Shown here: positions 34,270 to 46,300 of the stretch, piece by piece | Position numbering within the stretch: the first letter of the stretch is position 1 | Layout: each line of letters starts with the position of its first letter | Assembly: GCF_021730395.1 (NCBI RefSeq) | Contig: NC_069362.1 | Span: 67,721,501 to 67,785,500 of the forward strand | DNA: 64,000 bases | Reading direction: 5' to 3' | Origin: Mercenaria mercenaria | Taxonomy: Eukaryota > Mollusca > Bivalvia > Venerida > Veneridae | Notes under the pieces: model-generated | What the model was told of the DNA's origin: nothing | The model's database searches: none | The model's input: only the letters and a program-made list of their open reading frames with translations | Program-made: the position numbers and the translations under genes

Positions 34270-34495
34270 AACTTGAAATGTGAACCAGTGCCCAATGTGG
34301 TTCTGGGACGATCTGTGTGTGAAAAGAATTGGAACCTCTTTGCATGATCGTAAGAGGCAACTAACAGGGTCTGAACTCCTGTTTTTTTTCTGTATCTGTG
34401 TGATTCCAGCTGATATAAAAGAATTGATTACATGCCTCATGTTTTTATTCCAATGTAGATGAGATGTGAAACCAAAATTTTGTGTCCTGTTTGGC
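34270..34495 (+). mobile_element. SINE family S4, copy in duplication A
   Basis: Matches the S4 copy at 23,201 from 'gtggttctgggacgatctgtg' to 'aaccaaaattttgtgtcctg', then stops at GTTTGGC before the conserved tail. The same partial SINE sits at the same place in duplication copy B, so it predates the duplication. Confidence 0.75.
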
Positions 34496-36821
34496 AATTT
34501 ATCGTATCTTCGAGACTTTCACGATTAAAAGCATGTGTCCAAATTTGATTATGGCAAATACAAACGTGTTGGATCAACTGGACTGTCACTAGTTGGCAGT
34601 ATGGAAGTCAAAGTTATGGTTCAATATAAGATGACATTCTTCTATCGAGAACAAAAACAAGAATAAGTCGAATCCGTTACTTTAAAATGATCATACAATA
34701 CTGTCTTTTATTTTCGATGTAGATCTCTTAAAGGGGGATGTTCATTTCCCAGGGAAACATATTAGCACTCCAGCATGTCAATTATTAATAGTCATCAGCA
34801 AATTGGATACTCGGTTAGTGGTCAGCCAGATATATTCGTCTTGCATATTAATTACCGTCAAATGTGTTTTATGGCTTAGCTTGGCGTTATCAGTACTTTC
34901 TTTTTTTAAGGATAAAAAAGAGATTGTGGGAACGATGCTTTTTGCTGTTGTAGTATTATTTTCTTTGCAATGCCATTCTCGCTATTACGTCTTTGGGGTC
35001 GTGTAGTCACTGTCAGTAAAACTTAATTCGTCAATAGTATATAATTGCTGAAACAAAATGCAAGCACCGAGTTGGTTATATTTCAATATATTATGGATGC
35101 ATTTCATAAAAACATAGCATGATGTAGTCAATGATTAATTATATGATTTAATTATGAGATTGCTATAAGTATACGCTGGTCAATATCAAATCGTTAATGT
35201 TATGTGCATTGTCTGCAAATGTAAGTATATACGATTTTTTAAGTTAAATTAAATTTCGTACTAGATCATAAGTTGACGTACACTTTTGAGGATGAGACGG
35301 GGCGGTTCAACCTTTGAATTGGAATCATGCCGACTGGTAGGCATTTGATTCCGTGTCCATGTTAATAATGCAATATTATTTGGTATTCCGTTTAATAATA
35401 TTATGACGGCAAATTTTTAATTTCTTTATAATTAAGTGAGTTCTTATGAATTTTATTTTAGAATAAATCTGCAGTATAAAATCCTCACAGTATAATGCAT
35501 AGAATGAATTCAATACATCGGTCACACAAAGTGGACACCATGTAATGTCTTGGTATGAAACCTGGCCCAGGATTACAACAAATACTTCCACTCAACACTC
35601 GAATTTTATTTATATAAATGCGCTATTATTTGTCTAAGATTGCAAATGTAGATAAAAAGACCTATGGAATGTTTTAAGTGTATTGAAAATAAAATTTGGT
35701 ACCTTTTTTGGCCAGGTTTACTAGTCATGAGGTATCTAGATGTGATTATTTAAAGTAAGAGCCACATTCTGCACTCAGGCTCTGGTAAATTACAGTTATA
35801 CTATATAATTACAATGTACTGAACTATACTTGAACATGTAAAAGACCAATGTAAAAATCACATTTTCTTGCTCTCAAAATAGTGTCATTATGCACCTCAA
35901 AAGAGGAAATTTCACATTTTATTTTTGTAGCTGTATTAATTACAGGATTACATGTAAGTGATTATTGATGACAACCCTGCCGGTCAATTTTGAGTGATAT
36001 TTTCAAAACAGGGTAATTGAAAAAAAAATGATTAAACAATCAAACAAACAATAATAAGAAAAACTATTTCTGATAAAAACCTAACTATTCGTCTCTATAG
36101 AAATTGTTTTTGAAATGCATAAAATAAAATGGAAATATCTCGTATATTATTGAACAGTTTGGTCCTTGATCACATACGTTCTGGCTGGGTACATACTGGC
36201 TACTTTGAGTTGTTCATTGTAAATATATAGTATACACGTTTAGTACATATTCCTGACTGATAGATAATCACAGCAGGCCAGATGGTCAAGCTAGAAATGG
36301 AGGGTCATAACCTGACAATAAGCTACATGCTATGACCACCAAGCGCTACGAACGCTTTAAAAGAAATAAAAAGCATTCACATTTTTTGGGGAATGCTTTA
36401 CTTGTGCAATATCTTTGTAATATGCAAACTAATATGCAAACTAATATGCTATCAAACCGTCTTAATTGTGTTTAAAAGTGAAATGTAACTACTTATTTAC
36501 ATATAGTAACGAGTGATTTTACAACCTGTGTACCTAACTCATTTTGCATCGGAAAACGGTATTTTGTACTATTGGAGCATTCGTCGATTGCATAAATTGA
36601 TTATGTTTGCCTATTATGGGTTTTTCATATACAGTGCACCTTTGTGGCACCTTTGTGAGACGATGTGTCGCTAAGATCAATCAATTCTGCGGCATGAGGA
36701 TTCCATAGACAATCCCTTTACTTTCCAATGTTTCATAGTGCCTATAGATGGATTTCCAATTTGAATGTTTACCAATATCACACAATGTGAAGTTTGGCTC
36801 TGGCCGTTCAAATAATTTGTT
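34496..36821. other. No gene recognised
   Basis: About 2.3 kb of AT-rich DNA. Short frames (34,803-35,006 on +, 35,376-35,591 on -) have no domain. I see no convincing exon, RNA gene or element end. Confidence 0.45.
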
Positions 36822-36985
36822 TTATTTGTTTAGGGTTTAACGCCGTTTTTCAACAGTATTTCAGTCATGTAACGGCGGGCAGTTAACCTAACCAGTGTTC
36901 CTGGATTCTGTACCAGTACAAACCTGTTCTCCGCAATAACAGCCAACTTTCCCACATGAATCAGAGGTGGAGGACAAGTGAATGA
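36822..36985 (-). mobile_element. SINE, same family as 11,390, head missing
   Basis: Minus-strand body with 'cctctgattcatgtggga', 'gagaacaggtttgtactgg', 'aatccaggaacactggttag' and the tail 'ggcgttaaaccc'. The tRNA-like head is absent. Confidence 0.75.
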
Positions 36986-37796
36986 AGTATTGCCTTGCAA
37001 TACAAAGTCCTATAGTGGAAGGCATCTCATTTTCTCTACTGCAGTATAACATAATGAACTGATATCTGTCAATGATTTATAAACAGTAGTGTACTATATA
37101 TACAATATATTATAATAAAACACTTGGATTATCAATTGCATATATATAAACCTACAGTTGTTTTCATATAGAATTTTTTGGCCGATCATAAAATGTTATC
37201 ATATAAGTTATTTATAGTAACAACAAAGGGGCAATTAAGCCTTAAACAATTTATATAATATAAGTCCACAAGAAAGTCTTTACCAGGTACAAATAGGTCA
37301 AAATACACCTAAAATTGGATGTTGTACAACAGAAAAGTGTTCTCGATTTTTTCCTACGGCCAGTAATAAAAATGTTACAATATAATCTATATATAGTAAA
37401 AACGGACGTAATTCTAAAAAAGGGTGCCTAATGGTTGTGAACATTTGTGCCAAGTAATATCAAAATTCCATTAGGTGTCGACGTAGCCCAGTCGGCAGTT
37501 ATTTGTCAGGGTTCTTGATTGTCCGTCTGGCCGTATAGATAACTGCAAAATCAGCAAAATATGTAAATATCCTACATATCTATTATCATATAAATAATGA
37601 TATACAAACGTAACTTAGTACATCAATGTCAAGATATCAAGTGCAATGGAGAATAACACAACATCACATGTTAGAAATTGTTAGTACAGGGAGAAGTAGA
37701 AGTACGTAAATAGGGCAATAACGGGACATTAGGTCAAGATCAAGAATGAATAACAGGTAGTACATCTGATATTTAGATTTCATATTTTATTCAATA
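36986..37796. other. No gene recognised
   Basis: AT-rich. A short match to the repeat at 40,590 ('catttgtgccaagtaatatc') is at about 37,443. Nothing else supported. Confidence 0.4.
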
Positions 37797-37804
37797 GCTT
37801 CAAC

Positions 37805-38687
37805 CACTGGCACCAGAACAGAAAGAAAATGCCTCTGTGCATGTTATACCATACCCCTGGGTATTCTATAAGAACCATGGTCATGAAGGGGAAAATATAC
37901 TAACTCGGTTCAATCGTACATTTCTCAACTTAAACGCGCAGTTCGGTGAAAGAGTACCTAGTATATTGAACAAGTGGTAATTTATCTTCCATCGTGCATC
38001 AATCTCATTGTCTCAATATTCCATATTGCTGAGATTATCAACATATTTATGCTTTCGTCAACGTTACAGAAAAAACTTGCGTTATCTTCCCTAATGAACA
38101 TCCGGACTAGAGGTCACGGCAGTGTGCACATGTTTGGCAAAATGTAAACAAACAAAAACAGAATTTTAGAAAATCACAATTATACACTAAAACTCGAAAT
38201 GATGAATGAAATTCATCTTGTATATGATCTTTAATTTGAAATCATACATTGGTCTGCATCTGTTTTGTTTATTTTATTCATTTAGCACATTTATGCTGCA
38301 TTTTCACATTTTAGCGAACACGTGTAGTAAAATTATGATTGACATACATTTTCACAACAGCCAATCAGAATGGTTTTGTAATCTAGACCGGAACTTCACC
38401 AGGGCAGTTCAGTCAAGTTTTTTGTGTAACGTTGAAATAACTAAACTACACGTTGTTTTTCTAATATAAGATGTATTGAAGAAATGTGACCGGTACAAAA
38501 TGGAAGATAAATTACCACTTGTTTGATATCCTTAGTACACATTTACCGATTTGCGTGTTTTAGGTATGAAATGCGCGATTGAAACGGGTTAGTATATTTT
38601 CCCCTTCATGACCATGGTTCTTATAGAATACCTAGGGGTAGGGTATAACATGTACAGAGGTATTTTCTTTCTGTTCTGGTGCCAGTG
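37805..38687. mobile_element. Foldback DNA transposon, about 200-bp TIRs, 8-bp target duplication
   Basis: The left arm starts CACTGGCACCAGAACAGAAA, and the right arm ends with its reverse complement. The arms pair for about 200 bp with scattered changes, around a 480-bp middle. Direct flanks are GCTTCAAC at 37,797-37,804 and GCTTCAAC at 38,688-38,695, a perfect 8-bp duplication. Eight-bp duplications are typical of hAT (also P and Merlin) transposases. No transposase is encoded, so it is non-autonomous. Confidence 0.88.
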
Positions 38688-38695
38688 GCTTCAAC

Positions 38696-39372
38696 TACAA
38701 TGTAACAACAATTACAAGGCCAAAAGAAATAAAACGCGTTTCGCGTCCTATGACATTCTTTCCCAGGTTCGTGAAAAAGCTCCTGACTTTTCTTTACATC
38801 TGCCTAGAGTATACGATAAAAATAAAAACACAATATACAAAAGAATAATACATAGTAATAAAGTGTACATGCTAGCTGGGCTACAACTCGAAGTAAATGT
38901 GTACGTTACCAGAGGTAAGTGTAAACATATTACATAAACCATTAATCGAAACTATCTAGCAATGTAACAAAGTAAGTGGCACAGAACCCTAAGGGTGGCG
39001 AGATACTACACTAAGGTATCCGGTAGGTAAGTATTTAACTTACGCAGGTAAGTATTTCTACCAGAGGTATATAAGGTAAGAAAGGTAAGTATACATAATG
39101 TATGTATCAATTTTATTACCGTTTACAGTGACCAACGTGATTCAACCCTAAACAAGGTTATCACATATAAACTGCCTATGCTAAGGTTTTACAAACTAAT
39201 ACATACCGTACCTAAACAATAAGCTAACACATATTCACTCATACCTTTAAAAAATCAATACATTAAAACAATAAAAAGCTGGTATCGCTGAGGTCAGAAG
39301 TTGTTATGTTGGCTGACTATCATGTAGCTATCATGTCTTCCAATCGCCTGTTATCATCCATTTAGGTTTCTG
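38696..39372. other. No gene recognised; cluster of splice-donor-like GGTAAGTAT motifs
   Basis: AT-rich. Five AGGTAAG-type motifs lie between 38,910 and 39,090, three of them GGTAAGTAT, with an inverted AACTTACG between. The frame at 38,608-38,937 begins inside the foldback element and has no domain. Confidence 0.45.
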
Positions 39373-40570
39373 TCACTTCCTGGCTTGCCTGGATGGTTTT
39401 GAGAGTCCTATATCTCCTGGATTACGTCTTATAGGTATGTAATATGGACGGGCGGAACGATCACTTCCCTGATCTACCCTATCGTTATCATCATTCTCTT
39501 GTAAAGAAACATCATTTGGTGTCGATTCCTCTTCTGAAATTCTTTCATCATTGGTTTCTTCACCAAGATTATCATGTCGATCCTGGTCCGGCTGTTCTAT
39601 GCCAGGCCCATCTGTGAGGGCCATAAACGGAAAAGGGAGGTTTCGATGTAAAGTCCGAGACTTCTTCAATCGTGCGCCTTCCAGTTTGACCTCATGGACA
39701 GGCATGTCTTCTATAGGCTGGCGAAGAACAATGTAGGGAGTATGTTCCCATTTATCGGCAAGTTTCTGTTTACCGCGGATAGAGACGTTACGAATAACAC
39801 GATTTCCTGGGTATAGGACAGAACAGCGTGCCTTTTTGTCGTAATGGGCCTTGTTTGTTGATGACGTTTTTGGGGCGATTTGACGGGCTTTTGCCTAGGC
39901 AGAGCGGAGACGATCGCGAAGCTTAACCACATACTCTGAATGTATGCCTGAAGACAAAGTGTCTGTAGGAAGCTCTAGAAAAGCATAAATGGCGAGTCTA
40001 GGATGCCTGCCAAAACATGAGGAAGTAAGGGGAAAATCCGATACTTTCGTGCCGTGTGGCGTTGTAGGCATGCACTAGACTCGGAACGTGAGCCTTCCAA
40101 TCCAACTTTTGATGCTCCTCTTGGGTACCAGGCATCTTAAGCAATGCTGGTTAAACCTCTCGACCATTCCGCTGCCCATTGCGTGATATGGCGTGGTCCT
40201 GGTCTTTTCTACGCCAGCCAGACTACAAATTTCCTTGATTAGGGCCCACTCAAATTTTGACCCTGGTCACTGTGTATTCTGCCAGGAAATCCATAATGAA
40301 CATCAAAGTTGTCAAACAGAATCCGAGCAGTTGTCTTTGCTGTCTGATTGCGAATAGGATTTGCTTGCTCATATCTACTGAACTGATCAGTTAAAACCAG
40401 GATGCTTTCTAATCCTCCCTTGGACCGTTCTTAGGACAAATAGTTTATGCAGACTATGTCCATAGGTGCCATTGACTAAATAGGTGTCATCTCAGCTGTG
40501 GTAGCGAGAGACTTCCGACGAATGCAGCGGTCACATTTCGGACACTGTCTGCCTGACACGAAACAGACCC
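39373..40570 (-). mobile_element. Ty3/Gypsy-type LTR retrotransposon fossil (integrase end of pol)
   Basis: Minus-strand sequence with recognisable parts of a Ty3/Gypsy integrase: zinc-binding cysteines, pieces of the core domain, and the C-terminal region with ADKWEHTPYIV, ending in a polar Pro/Asp/Glu-rich tail. It is a broken fragment with several breaks. No gag, protease, reverse transcriptase or paired LTRs were identified around it. It appears old. Confidence 0.75.
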
Positions 40571-40589
40571 TGTTCATGCAATGTTAACA

Positions 40590-40930
40590 TTTGACTGCCA
40601 AGTGTGACCTTGACCTTTGAGCTAGGGGTCTGAAAGTTGTACAAGAAACATTGTCTTATTATGAGGTACATTTGTGCCAAGTAATATTAAAATCCCTACA
40701 TAGATGACAGAGTTATGGACCGGGCAGGAAAAAAAACCCTTCCAATTTTGACCCTGACCTTTAAGCTAGGGTCCGGATTTTGCGCATGACACATCGTATC
40801 ATCAGGAGGGCTATTTTTGCCAAGTAATATTAAAATCCCCTTTATGGATGACAGAGTTATGGACCGGACACTAAATTGCGGATGGACGGAAAAGCACATT
40901 TCTATAGTCCCCGAAACCGGTTTTCAAGCA
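40590..40930. repeat. Two-unit tandem repeat, about 170 bp
   Basis: Two units share 'gaccttgacctttgagctagg', 'gacacatcgtatcat', 'tgccaagtaatattaaaatc' and 'gatgacagagttatggaccg'. Matching scraps occur at about 37,443 and, inverted, at about 44,110-44,180. It belongs to the common class of short-unit tandem repeats in this window. Confidence 0.7.
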
Positions 40931-40959
40931 TTAGGGGACTTACTTACTAGGATGATTTA

Positions 40960-41531
40960 CTTACTAATTAACTAACTTATATGCCATCATAAACCTGACA
41001 AAATGATCTAAATAAAGAAATAATCTGTGTGCGTGCGTTCGTGCGTCCGTGAACAAGGTCGCACTTGATAATCACAAGATCTAATGACCTGCTTTTTAAT
41101 GTTTGCCTGTCAATGTAACATATATGGTAGAGGTCATGAAAATAAATATATTACTGTTTAGAGGAACCATTTAATTATACCATAGGAATTAATTTGTAAG
41201 TATAGAAGTCGAAAAGTGTTTCCGCCACTTAGTGTTTTAGATACATTAGAAAGCTAATTATCACAATAATCAGCAAATTCATTACAGTGTTTTTGTCTCA
41301 TTAAAGTAAATGCCAGTTTCGTATTTATTTTAATTTGGAATACACGGATGTGGTTCAAGTGTGCGTACTTGAAACTGAAATGCTGAGCTATGTACAAATG
41401 AAAGTTACTCACTAAAGGATTAATATCTTACATTTACTATCACGTTGTTTAATAATTCACCTTGAAGCGTGTTCTACTACAGGCATACGTTTTTGTCTGA
41501 CGCCTTTGGAAAAATTGATGAATTGCGACAT
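40960..41531. repeat. Dispersed repeat R1, copy 2
   Basis: Second copy of the repeat at 16,925-17,492, same orientation, from CTGACAAAATGATC to GATGAATTGCGACAT, with small indels such as an extra 'gaacaaggtc' after 'cgtccgtg'. Flanks beyond both ends do not match, so the two copies define the unit. Confidence 0.85.
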
Positions 41532-41710
41532 ATGCAAATCTATCCCTAATTTTATGCCATGTCGCCATTCTAATTTTCCCCGCTTGACCTATCTATGACG
41601 TCATCGCACGAAACTGTTATGATGAGATGATTAGTTGGAGTAACAAGCTTTTTATGCCAAAACGGGTCATCAATATCGTAGCACATACATAGATCTCTCG
41701 CACTGTATTA

Positions 41711-42644
41711 CAGTCTAACCTGTCTTAAGTAGCCAGCCAAGGGAAGCAGACAATTTGGCCGCTAAAGCCAGGTGACCGCTGACCGGAGGTGTAGCCAGTA
41801 TATGTATTTTTCCGACTTCTGACCAGTCTATAGCCTTTAGGCCCATTTCTTTTTGGGTTTTCCATTATTATTTTACCAGGATACAATGACGTGCATTTGC
41901 CTTCGCAATACGAATGGTCTTCTTAGCAATCTAAAACTCCGGCGTGTTTTTTTTTTACTACAAAAATTGTTACAGACAATTTTCCAACTTCAAAACAAGT
42001 TTGTTTACAATTTTCGCCATTTTGGTAAGGGAAGCTACTCTCGGCGCTTATTGTCTACGCTAAATCTAAGATTGCCGTTACGTTCCGTAAAAGATAGAGT
42101 GGTTTATATTTTTTTTCAAACACAATTAATTTCGTATAAATTTAATAGTATTTTGATGACAGAAGTATAAAAAAAATCACAGATATTATGCTACTAATTA
42201 GTTATCGAGTATTATCTTTAACCGAGGTCAAACTGTGAACAACAAAATTGACACGAGGTGACACGCTAATTACCGATAATTACTGGCCATTTGATCATAA
42301 CAAAAGGGGATTACACCTTTGGTTATCAGTTTTAATTGAGAAGCTCATGTCATTTTGTCGTTCCTGTGGTGAAGTCCCGCGAAACTTAGCAACCACGTGC
42401 TTCTCAAAATCGGGTATCTTCGGCGATTATTGCCTAAAAATAATTGGTTTTGAAAGAAAAATGGCCGCTGAAAGGGGTCAAATACGGCAGTCGGGAGGCA
42501 ATTTCGGTGGCCGCTGGCCGCGGACGGCAGGTGGCCGCTGAATAAAGTGATAAAATAGAGGAAAATCCGTCGGGGGCGTCATAAAATGGCCGCTGAACGG
42601 AGGTGACCGCTGATCGGAGGTGACCGTTAGTACAGGTTAGACTG
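41711..42644. mobile_element. Non-autonomous Tc1/mariner (pogo-like) element with TA duplication
   Basis: TIRs start CAGTCTAACCTGT on both sides (13 bp perfect, weaker further in), flanked by TA at 41,709-41,710 and 42,645-42,646. The subterminal regions repeat 'ggccgct' and 'ggaggtgaccgctga' several times. CAGT..AACCT ends with a TA target fit the pogo/Tigger branch. No transposase frame. The frame at 41,853-42,170 has no domain. Confidence 0.85.
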
Positions 42645-43295
42645 TATTTTTAATAAAACGGACGTTAGTTAAATACAATATCAAAGATGTATTAGGCTAA
42701 ATACATTTTCGTAATTTTAGATATGACTAATTACCACACATGATCTATGCATATATATTTAAACAGAACTGCATGTTTGTTTTAAACACTGCTTATTTAT
42801 GAATGCTTATATTTTGTGAAGTGGCTGTTACAAACAACTTTAGACATTACGTGTGATTGTTACATACACAACTAGTTTACAGTTACTTTATATAGCCAAA
42901 TTAAATATATTTGATGAGAATTTTCTAGATTAAAATATTTGATTTAATATTGTGTTAGTAAAAGATAAATATACGTCATGTTTAAAGTAATGTGGAACAA
43001 ACAAATTGCTTTGATAAAGTCCTTTATGCCGCAACTTTTGAGAAACGCACCCAGTTTATATTTCATATGTTTATTTATTTAAATATATATTGGTTATTTA
43101 AGTCCCATCTAATTACATTGCATATTTCAATTATAACATTATATTACATATAACAATTCTACTAACAATTATAAGAGACAAGTATAAACAATGTACGTAT
43201 TAAAGCAACATAATAACACAGGATGAGAGACATTAAATATTAGTAACCGTAAATAATTAAATAATGTCAGGTCATATAACAATCTAGTACAGCCC
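42645..43295. other. No gene recognised
   Basis: Very AT-rich intergenic sequence. Nothing supported. Confidence 0.45.
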
Positions 43296-43300
43296 ATAAC

Positions 43301-46300
43301 CACACCCTATAAACGACTGTAGCCCCCTCTTCCTCTTGCGAGTGATCAAAACAATAAACTGACAGCTAAAAGTTAAAAAATAACATTTTAAAGTGACTGA
43401 TTTGCTTTGAAGGTATGTATATTTACATTTTATTGGAAGCTGAACATGATTTATTTCTGTCTTTAATGTGTTAGTCTGATGACAGGTAGAATTATAGCAA
43501 AAAACTTGATTGATCACTGATTTTGTCCAGAATTATACATTGTCGGCGTCAAAAGTACTTATTTTCTTGCTTGAAGAATGACCTACATGTAAATTTCACT
43601 GTTTCATGGCTGAAGAAACAATACTAGTTTGGTAAAATACAATAAAATCATTGATAAATTCTCCAATATGTTCATACCCGTCAATGAAAGAAGATTCGGT
43701 GTTATTTCCTGATTGTATGCGTTCTTGCTTAAATACTGTACAAGTCCTTGCGAGTTTCGTAAAAAGACTGTATGCCTGTTTGTGAGTGACTTCTTTATAA
43801 AATATCGGCGTTTCCTATGGTCCTGTAGTACTTCTTCATAATTATAACCCGCAAACAAAGTTTGAAGGAGGGTGGAATATAGCAGTCAACATGCGGTCTG
43901 TCTGTTCGGTCTGTTTGTATATGTGTCCTCATATATTTGGTTGTGCAATTACTTCAATGCTATTACACCTACCTCTTTCAAAGATTACGTACAAACATCG
44001 GCAATATGTACTTAATGTCCATCTTATTATTTTCCTTTTTCTTTTTAAAGTAACACCTAAAAGTGAAACATGGTCTGCTTTTTTTGTGTCAGTGCCGTAA
44101 CTTCTTCATGCATTAAGGGATTTTGAAGTAACTTGGCACAAATGTTCACCATCATGAGACAATAATTAGACAATGTGTCGCATACAATTCTATACTTTCT
44201 AGAATTTCAAACCATTGAAACCAGTATATAATCGCAACTACAATTAATAAGATGTGAAAATATGAACAGTGAATGGGGTGATTTGGAGTGAAACGGCGAC
44301 AGACTGAATCTACTAATCCTTTGTGAATCGCTTTCTTGATAGCGTCACACAGTAAACAGCATTATTTTAGTTTTGTCTTTGTATTTGCCATAAACACACG
44401 AACTTTAACATGAAACTTGTCTTATTTTACTGAAAATACATTCTGCGAATGAAATAAGTTCCCATTTTACAAGCAGAAGTGCCATTAGAGGAAAACCTAA
44501 CCTGAGCAAGAAGTGCTCAAGGTGAGCTTTTGTGATTACCCTGTGTGCGTCGTCCTCGTCCGTCGTCAACGATTTGACTGTTAACACTGAGAGGTCACAC
44601 TTTTGGTCCAATCTTAATGAAACTTGGTCATAATGTTACCATCAATAGAATCTTAGACGAGTTTGATATTGGGTAATCAGTGCTCAAAAACTAGGTCACC
44701 AGGTCAAATCCGCAAGGACAGATTCCTGACGTGTTATCACTATCAAATGTAAATTATTTCTAACCTGAGAAATAGCAGTAAATCTTGACAGGTAGTAATC
44801 ACGACGGCTGTACTACTCGCGCAAGGTATTTATAACGATAACATGTTTATGTTATTATTGAGGAAGGGGGACTCGGGTAGTTAAACCATTAGGCCATTCG
44901 TGACAAAATAGTTGTACTACTTTTGAATCATGTTGACTGGTTTACAATGAAGTAAACTCTGAATTACTAATAAGGACTTAATCGACTTTCCCGGTAATGT
45001 TTTCGTTATCCTTTTCTATTTATACGTTTATTCGCAGGATACTTGCGGGTGAAATAGTTCTTTTTTAAAAATCAGAGGATCATTTTGTTGCAGACGGACA
45101 GACAGACGGGAGTCAACCTAAAGTCCCCTCCTGTCTCATCTCATATTTATTTTAAAATCGTCAGATAACCGTGATTGCCGTAGGGAATCGACGGTTTATT
45201 TCTTGCATGAAATAGTAGGGACCCTGTTTATACTTTCAGTTTCTAATTCGTATTTTATGATAGTATATGCTGTGACAGGATGGACGTACCGGGGACAATA
45301 ACTATCAGAACAAATCAACACCCATTACAATATTTACAAATTTATTTACAGAAAATGATTATTTACAATGAATAAATGAAAAGTGAAACAAAAATCTTAT
45401 TATAAGAAAGAAAGAAAAAATCTGAGCTCAGTAACTCTTTTGTGAAGTGTAAAGTTCTAACACTGACTGTTCGTTGACACAGATGTTTCCGTTAACTTTG
45501 AACATTAAGTAGCACAAAAATACAAAATATCTTCAAATAAAGTCCCTTTAAACCGTGAATACGTTGACTCCGTTTTGGCTCCCTATGATGGTAGGTGATT
45601 GCATCCCTGAGCTGACTTCAGAGGATCACAAAAATCATCGTCTTTGCAGTTTACGGCACAACCATGGGACAAAAGCTCTGCGCTGGGAAAATCACATCCA
45701 GGCGAGTGAAGACAAATGAACCTCGGGTATTGTACTTCCGGGTCGTGACAGCATCACCAGGTAAAAGTTGTCTGGTGGAAGAAGCTAAAATATATAACAT
45801 ATGGTAAGCACCATAGCAAAACAAATAAGTAAGGGCATAAAACTGCTCCTTTGGGTACACCATACCTCCATAGGCTCCCATAAATAATATATCAGTTTGA
45901 TGTAAATTCTTCTAATGTCGAAAGTGGTGTGCACTAGGCATATCTAGTCCAGTCTATTTGTAGGGTAATGTCCCGTCAAATACTAAATTTCATGGGACTC
46001 ACGGCTTATGTGTGTACTCTGATTATTTGCATTTTCACGGGAATCACATTATAGCCGGGAAATTTGACTACTTTGGCGCGGATTGAAATTTACAACGTAA
46101 GGCCCGTTATAGTGGTTTTGGGGATAAAAACATAAGTTACTGAAGTTTATAAAATACCAACTTTCTTGTTACTGAACCGAATTTAATAAAATTTACATGG
46201 AAATTCAACTTATGAAATACAGAAAAACATGAGAGGTATTTTATGCGTAAAATCTGACATTTACCTCAAAAACTCAAAAATTTACAAAAAGATGATGCAA

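Larger units (their letters stand above)
32493..34495 (+). repeat. Inverted segmental duplication, copy A
   Basis: Reverse-complement match to 52,312-55,760. Shared blocks in order: 'gtaaatgaaccaaacaaa', CATTCAAGCTTACGCGTGAC, 'aacatttaatcatttaatgg', 'acaccatgcggcaactgc', the exon at 33,399-33,549, 'tttttccgaatgtcat', 'catattcaaatttaccttg', and a partial S4 SINE. Copy A has about 400 bp not in B (32,655-33,060, including a SINE) and about 300 bp at 33,835-34,130. Copy B has a nested MITE plus LINE. Confidence 0.85.

Noticed and set aside
43604-43858. 84-codon frame inside the 3.8-kb element as its protein
   Set aside because: Too short and without any transposase motif, though the element itself remains of interest.
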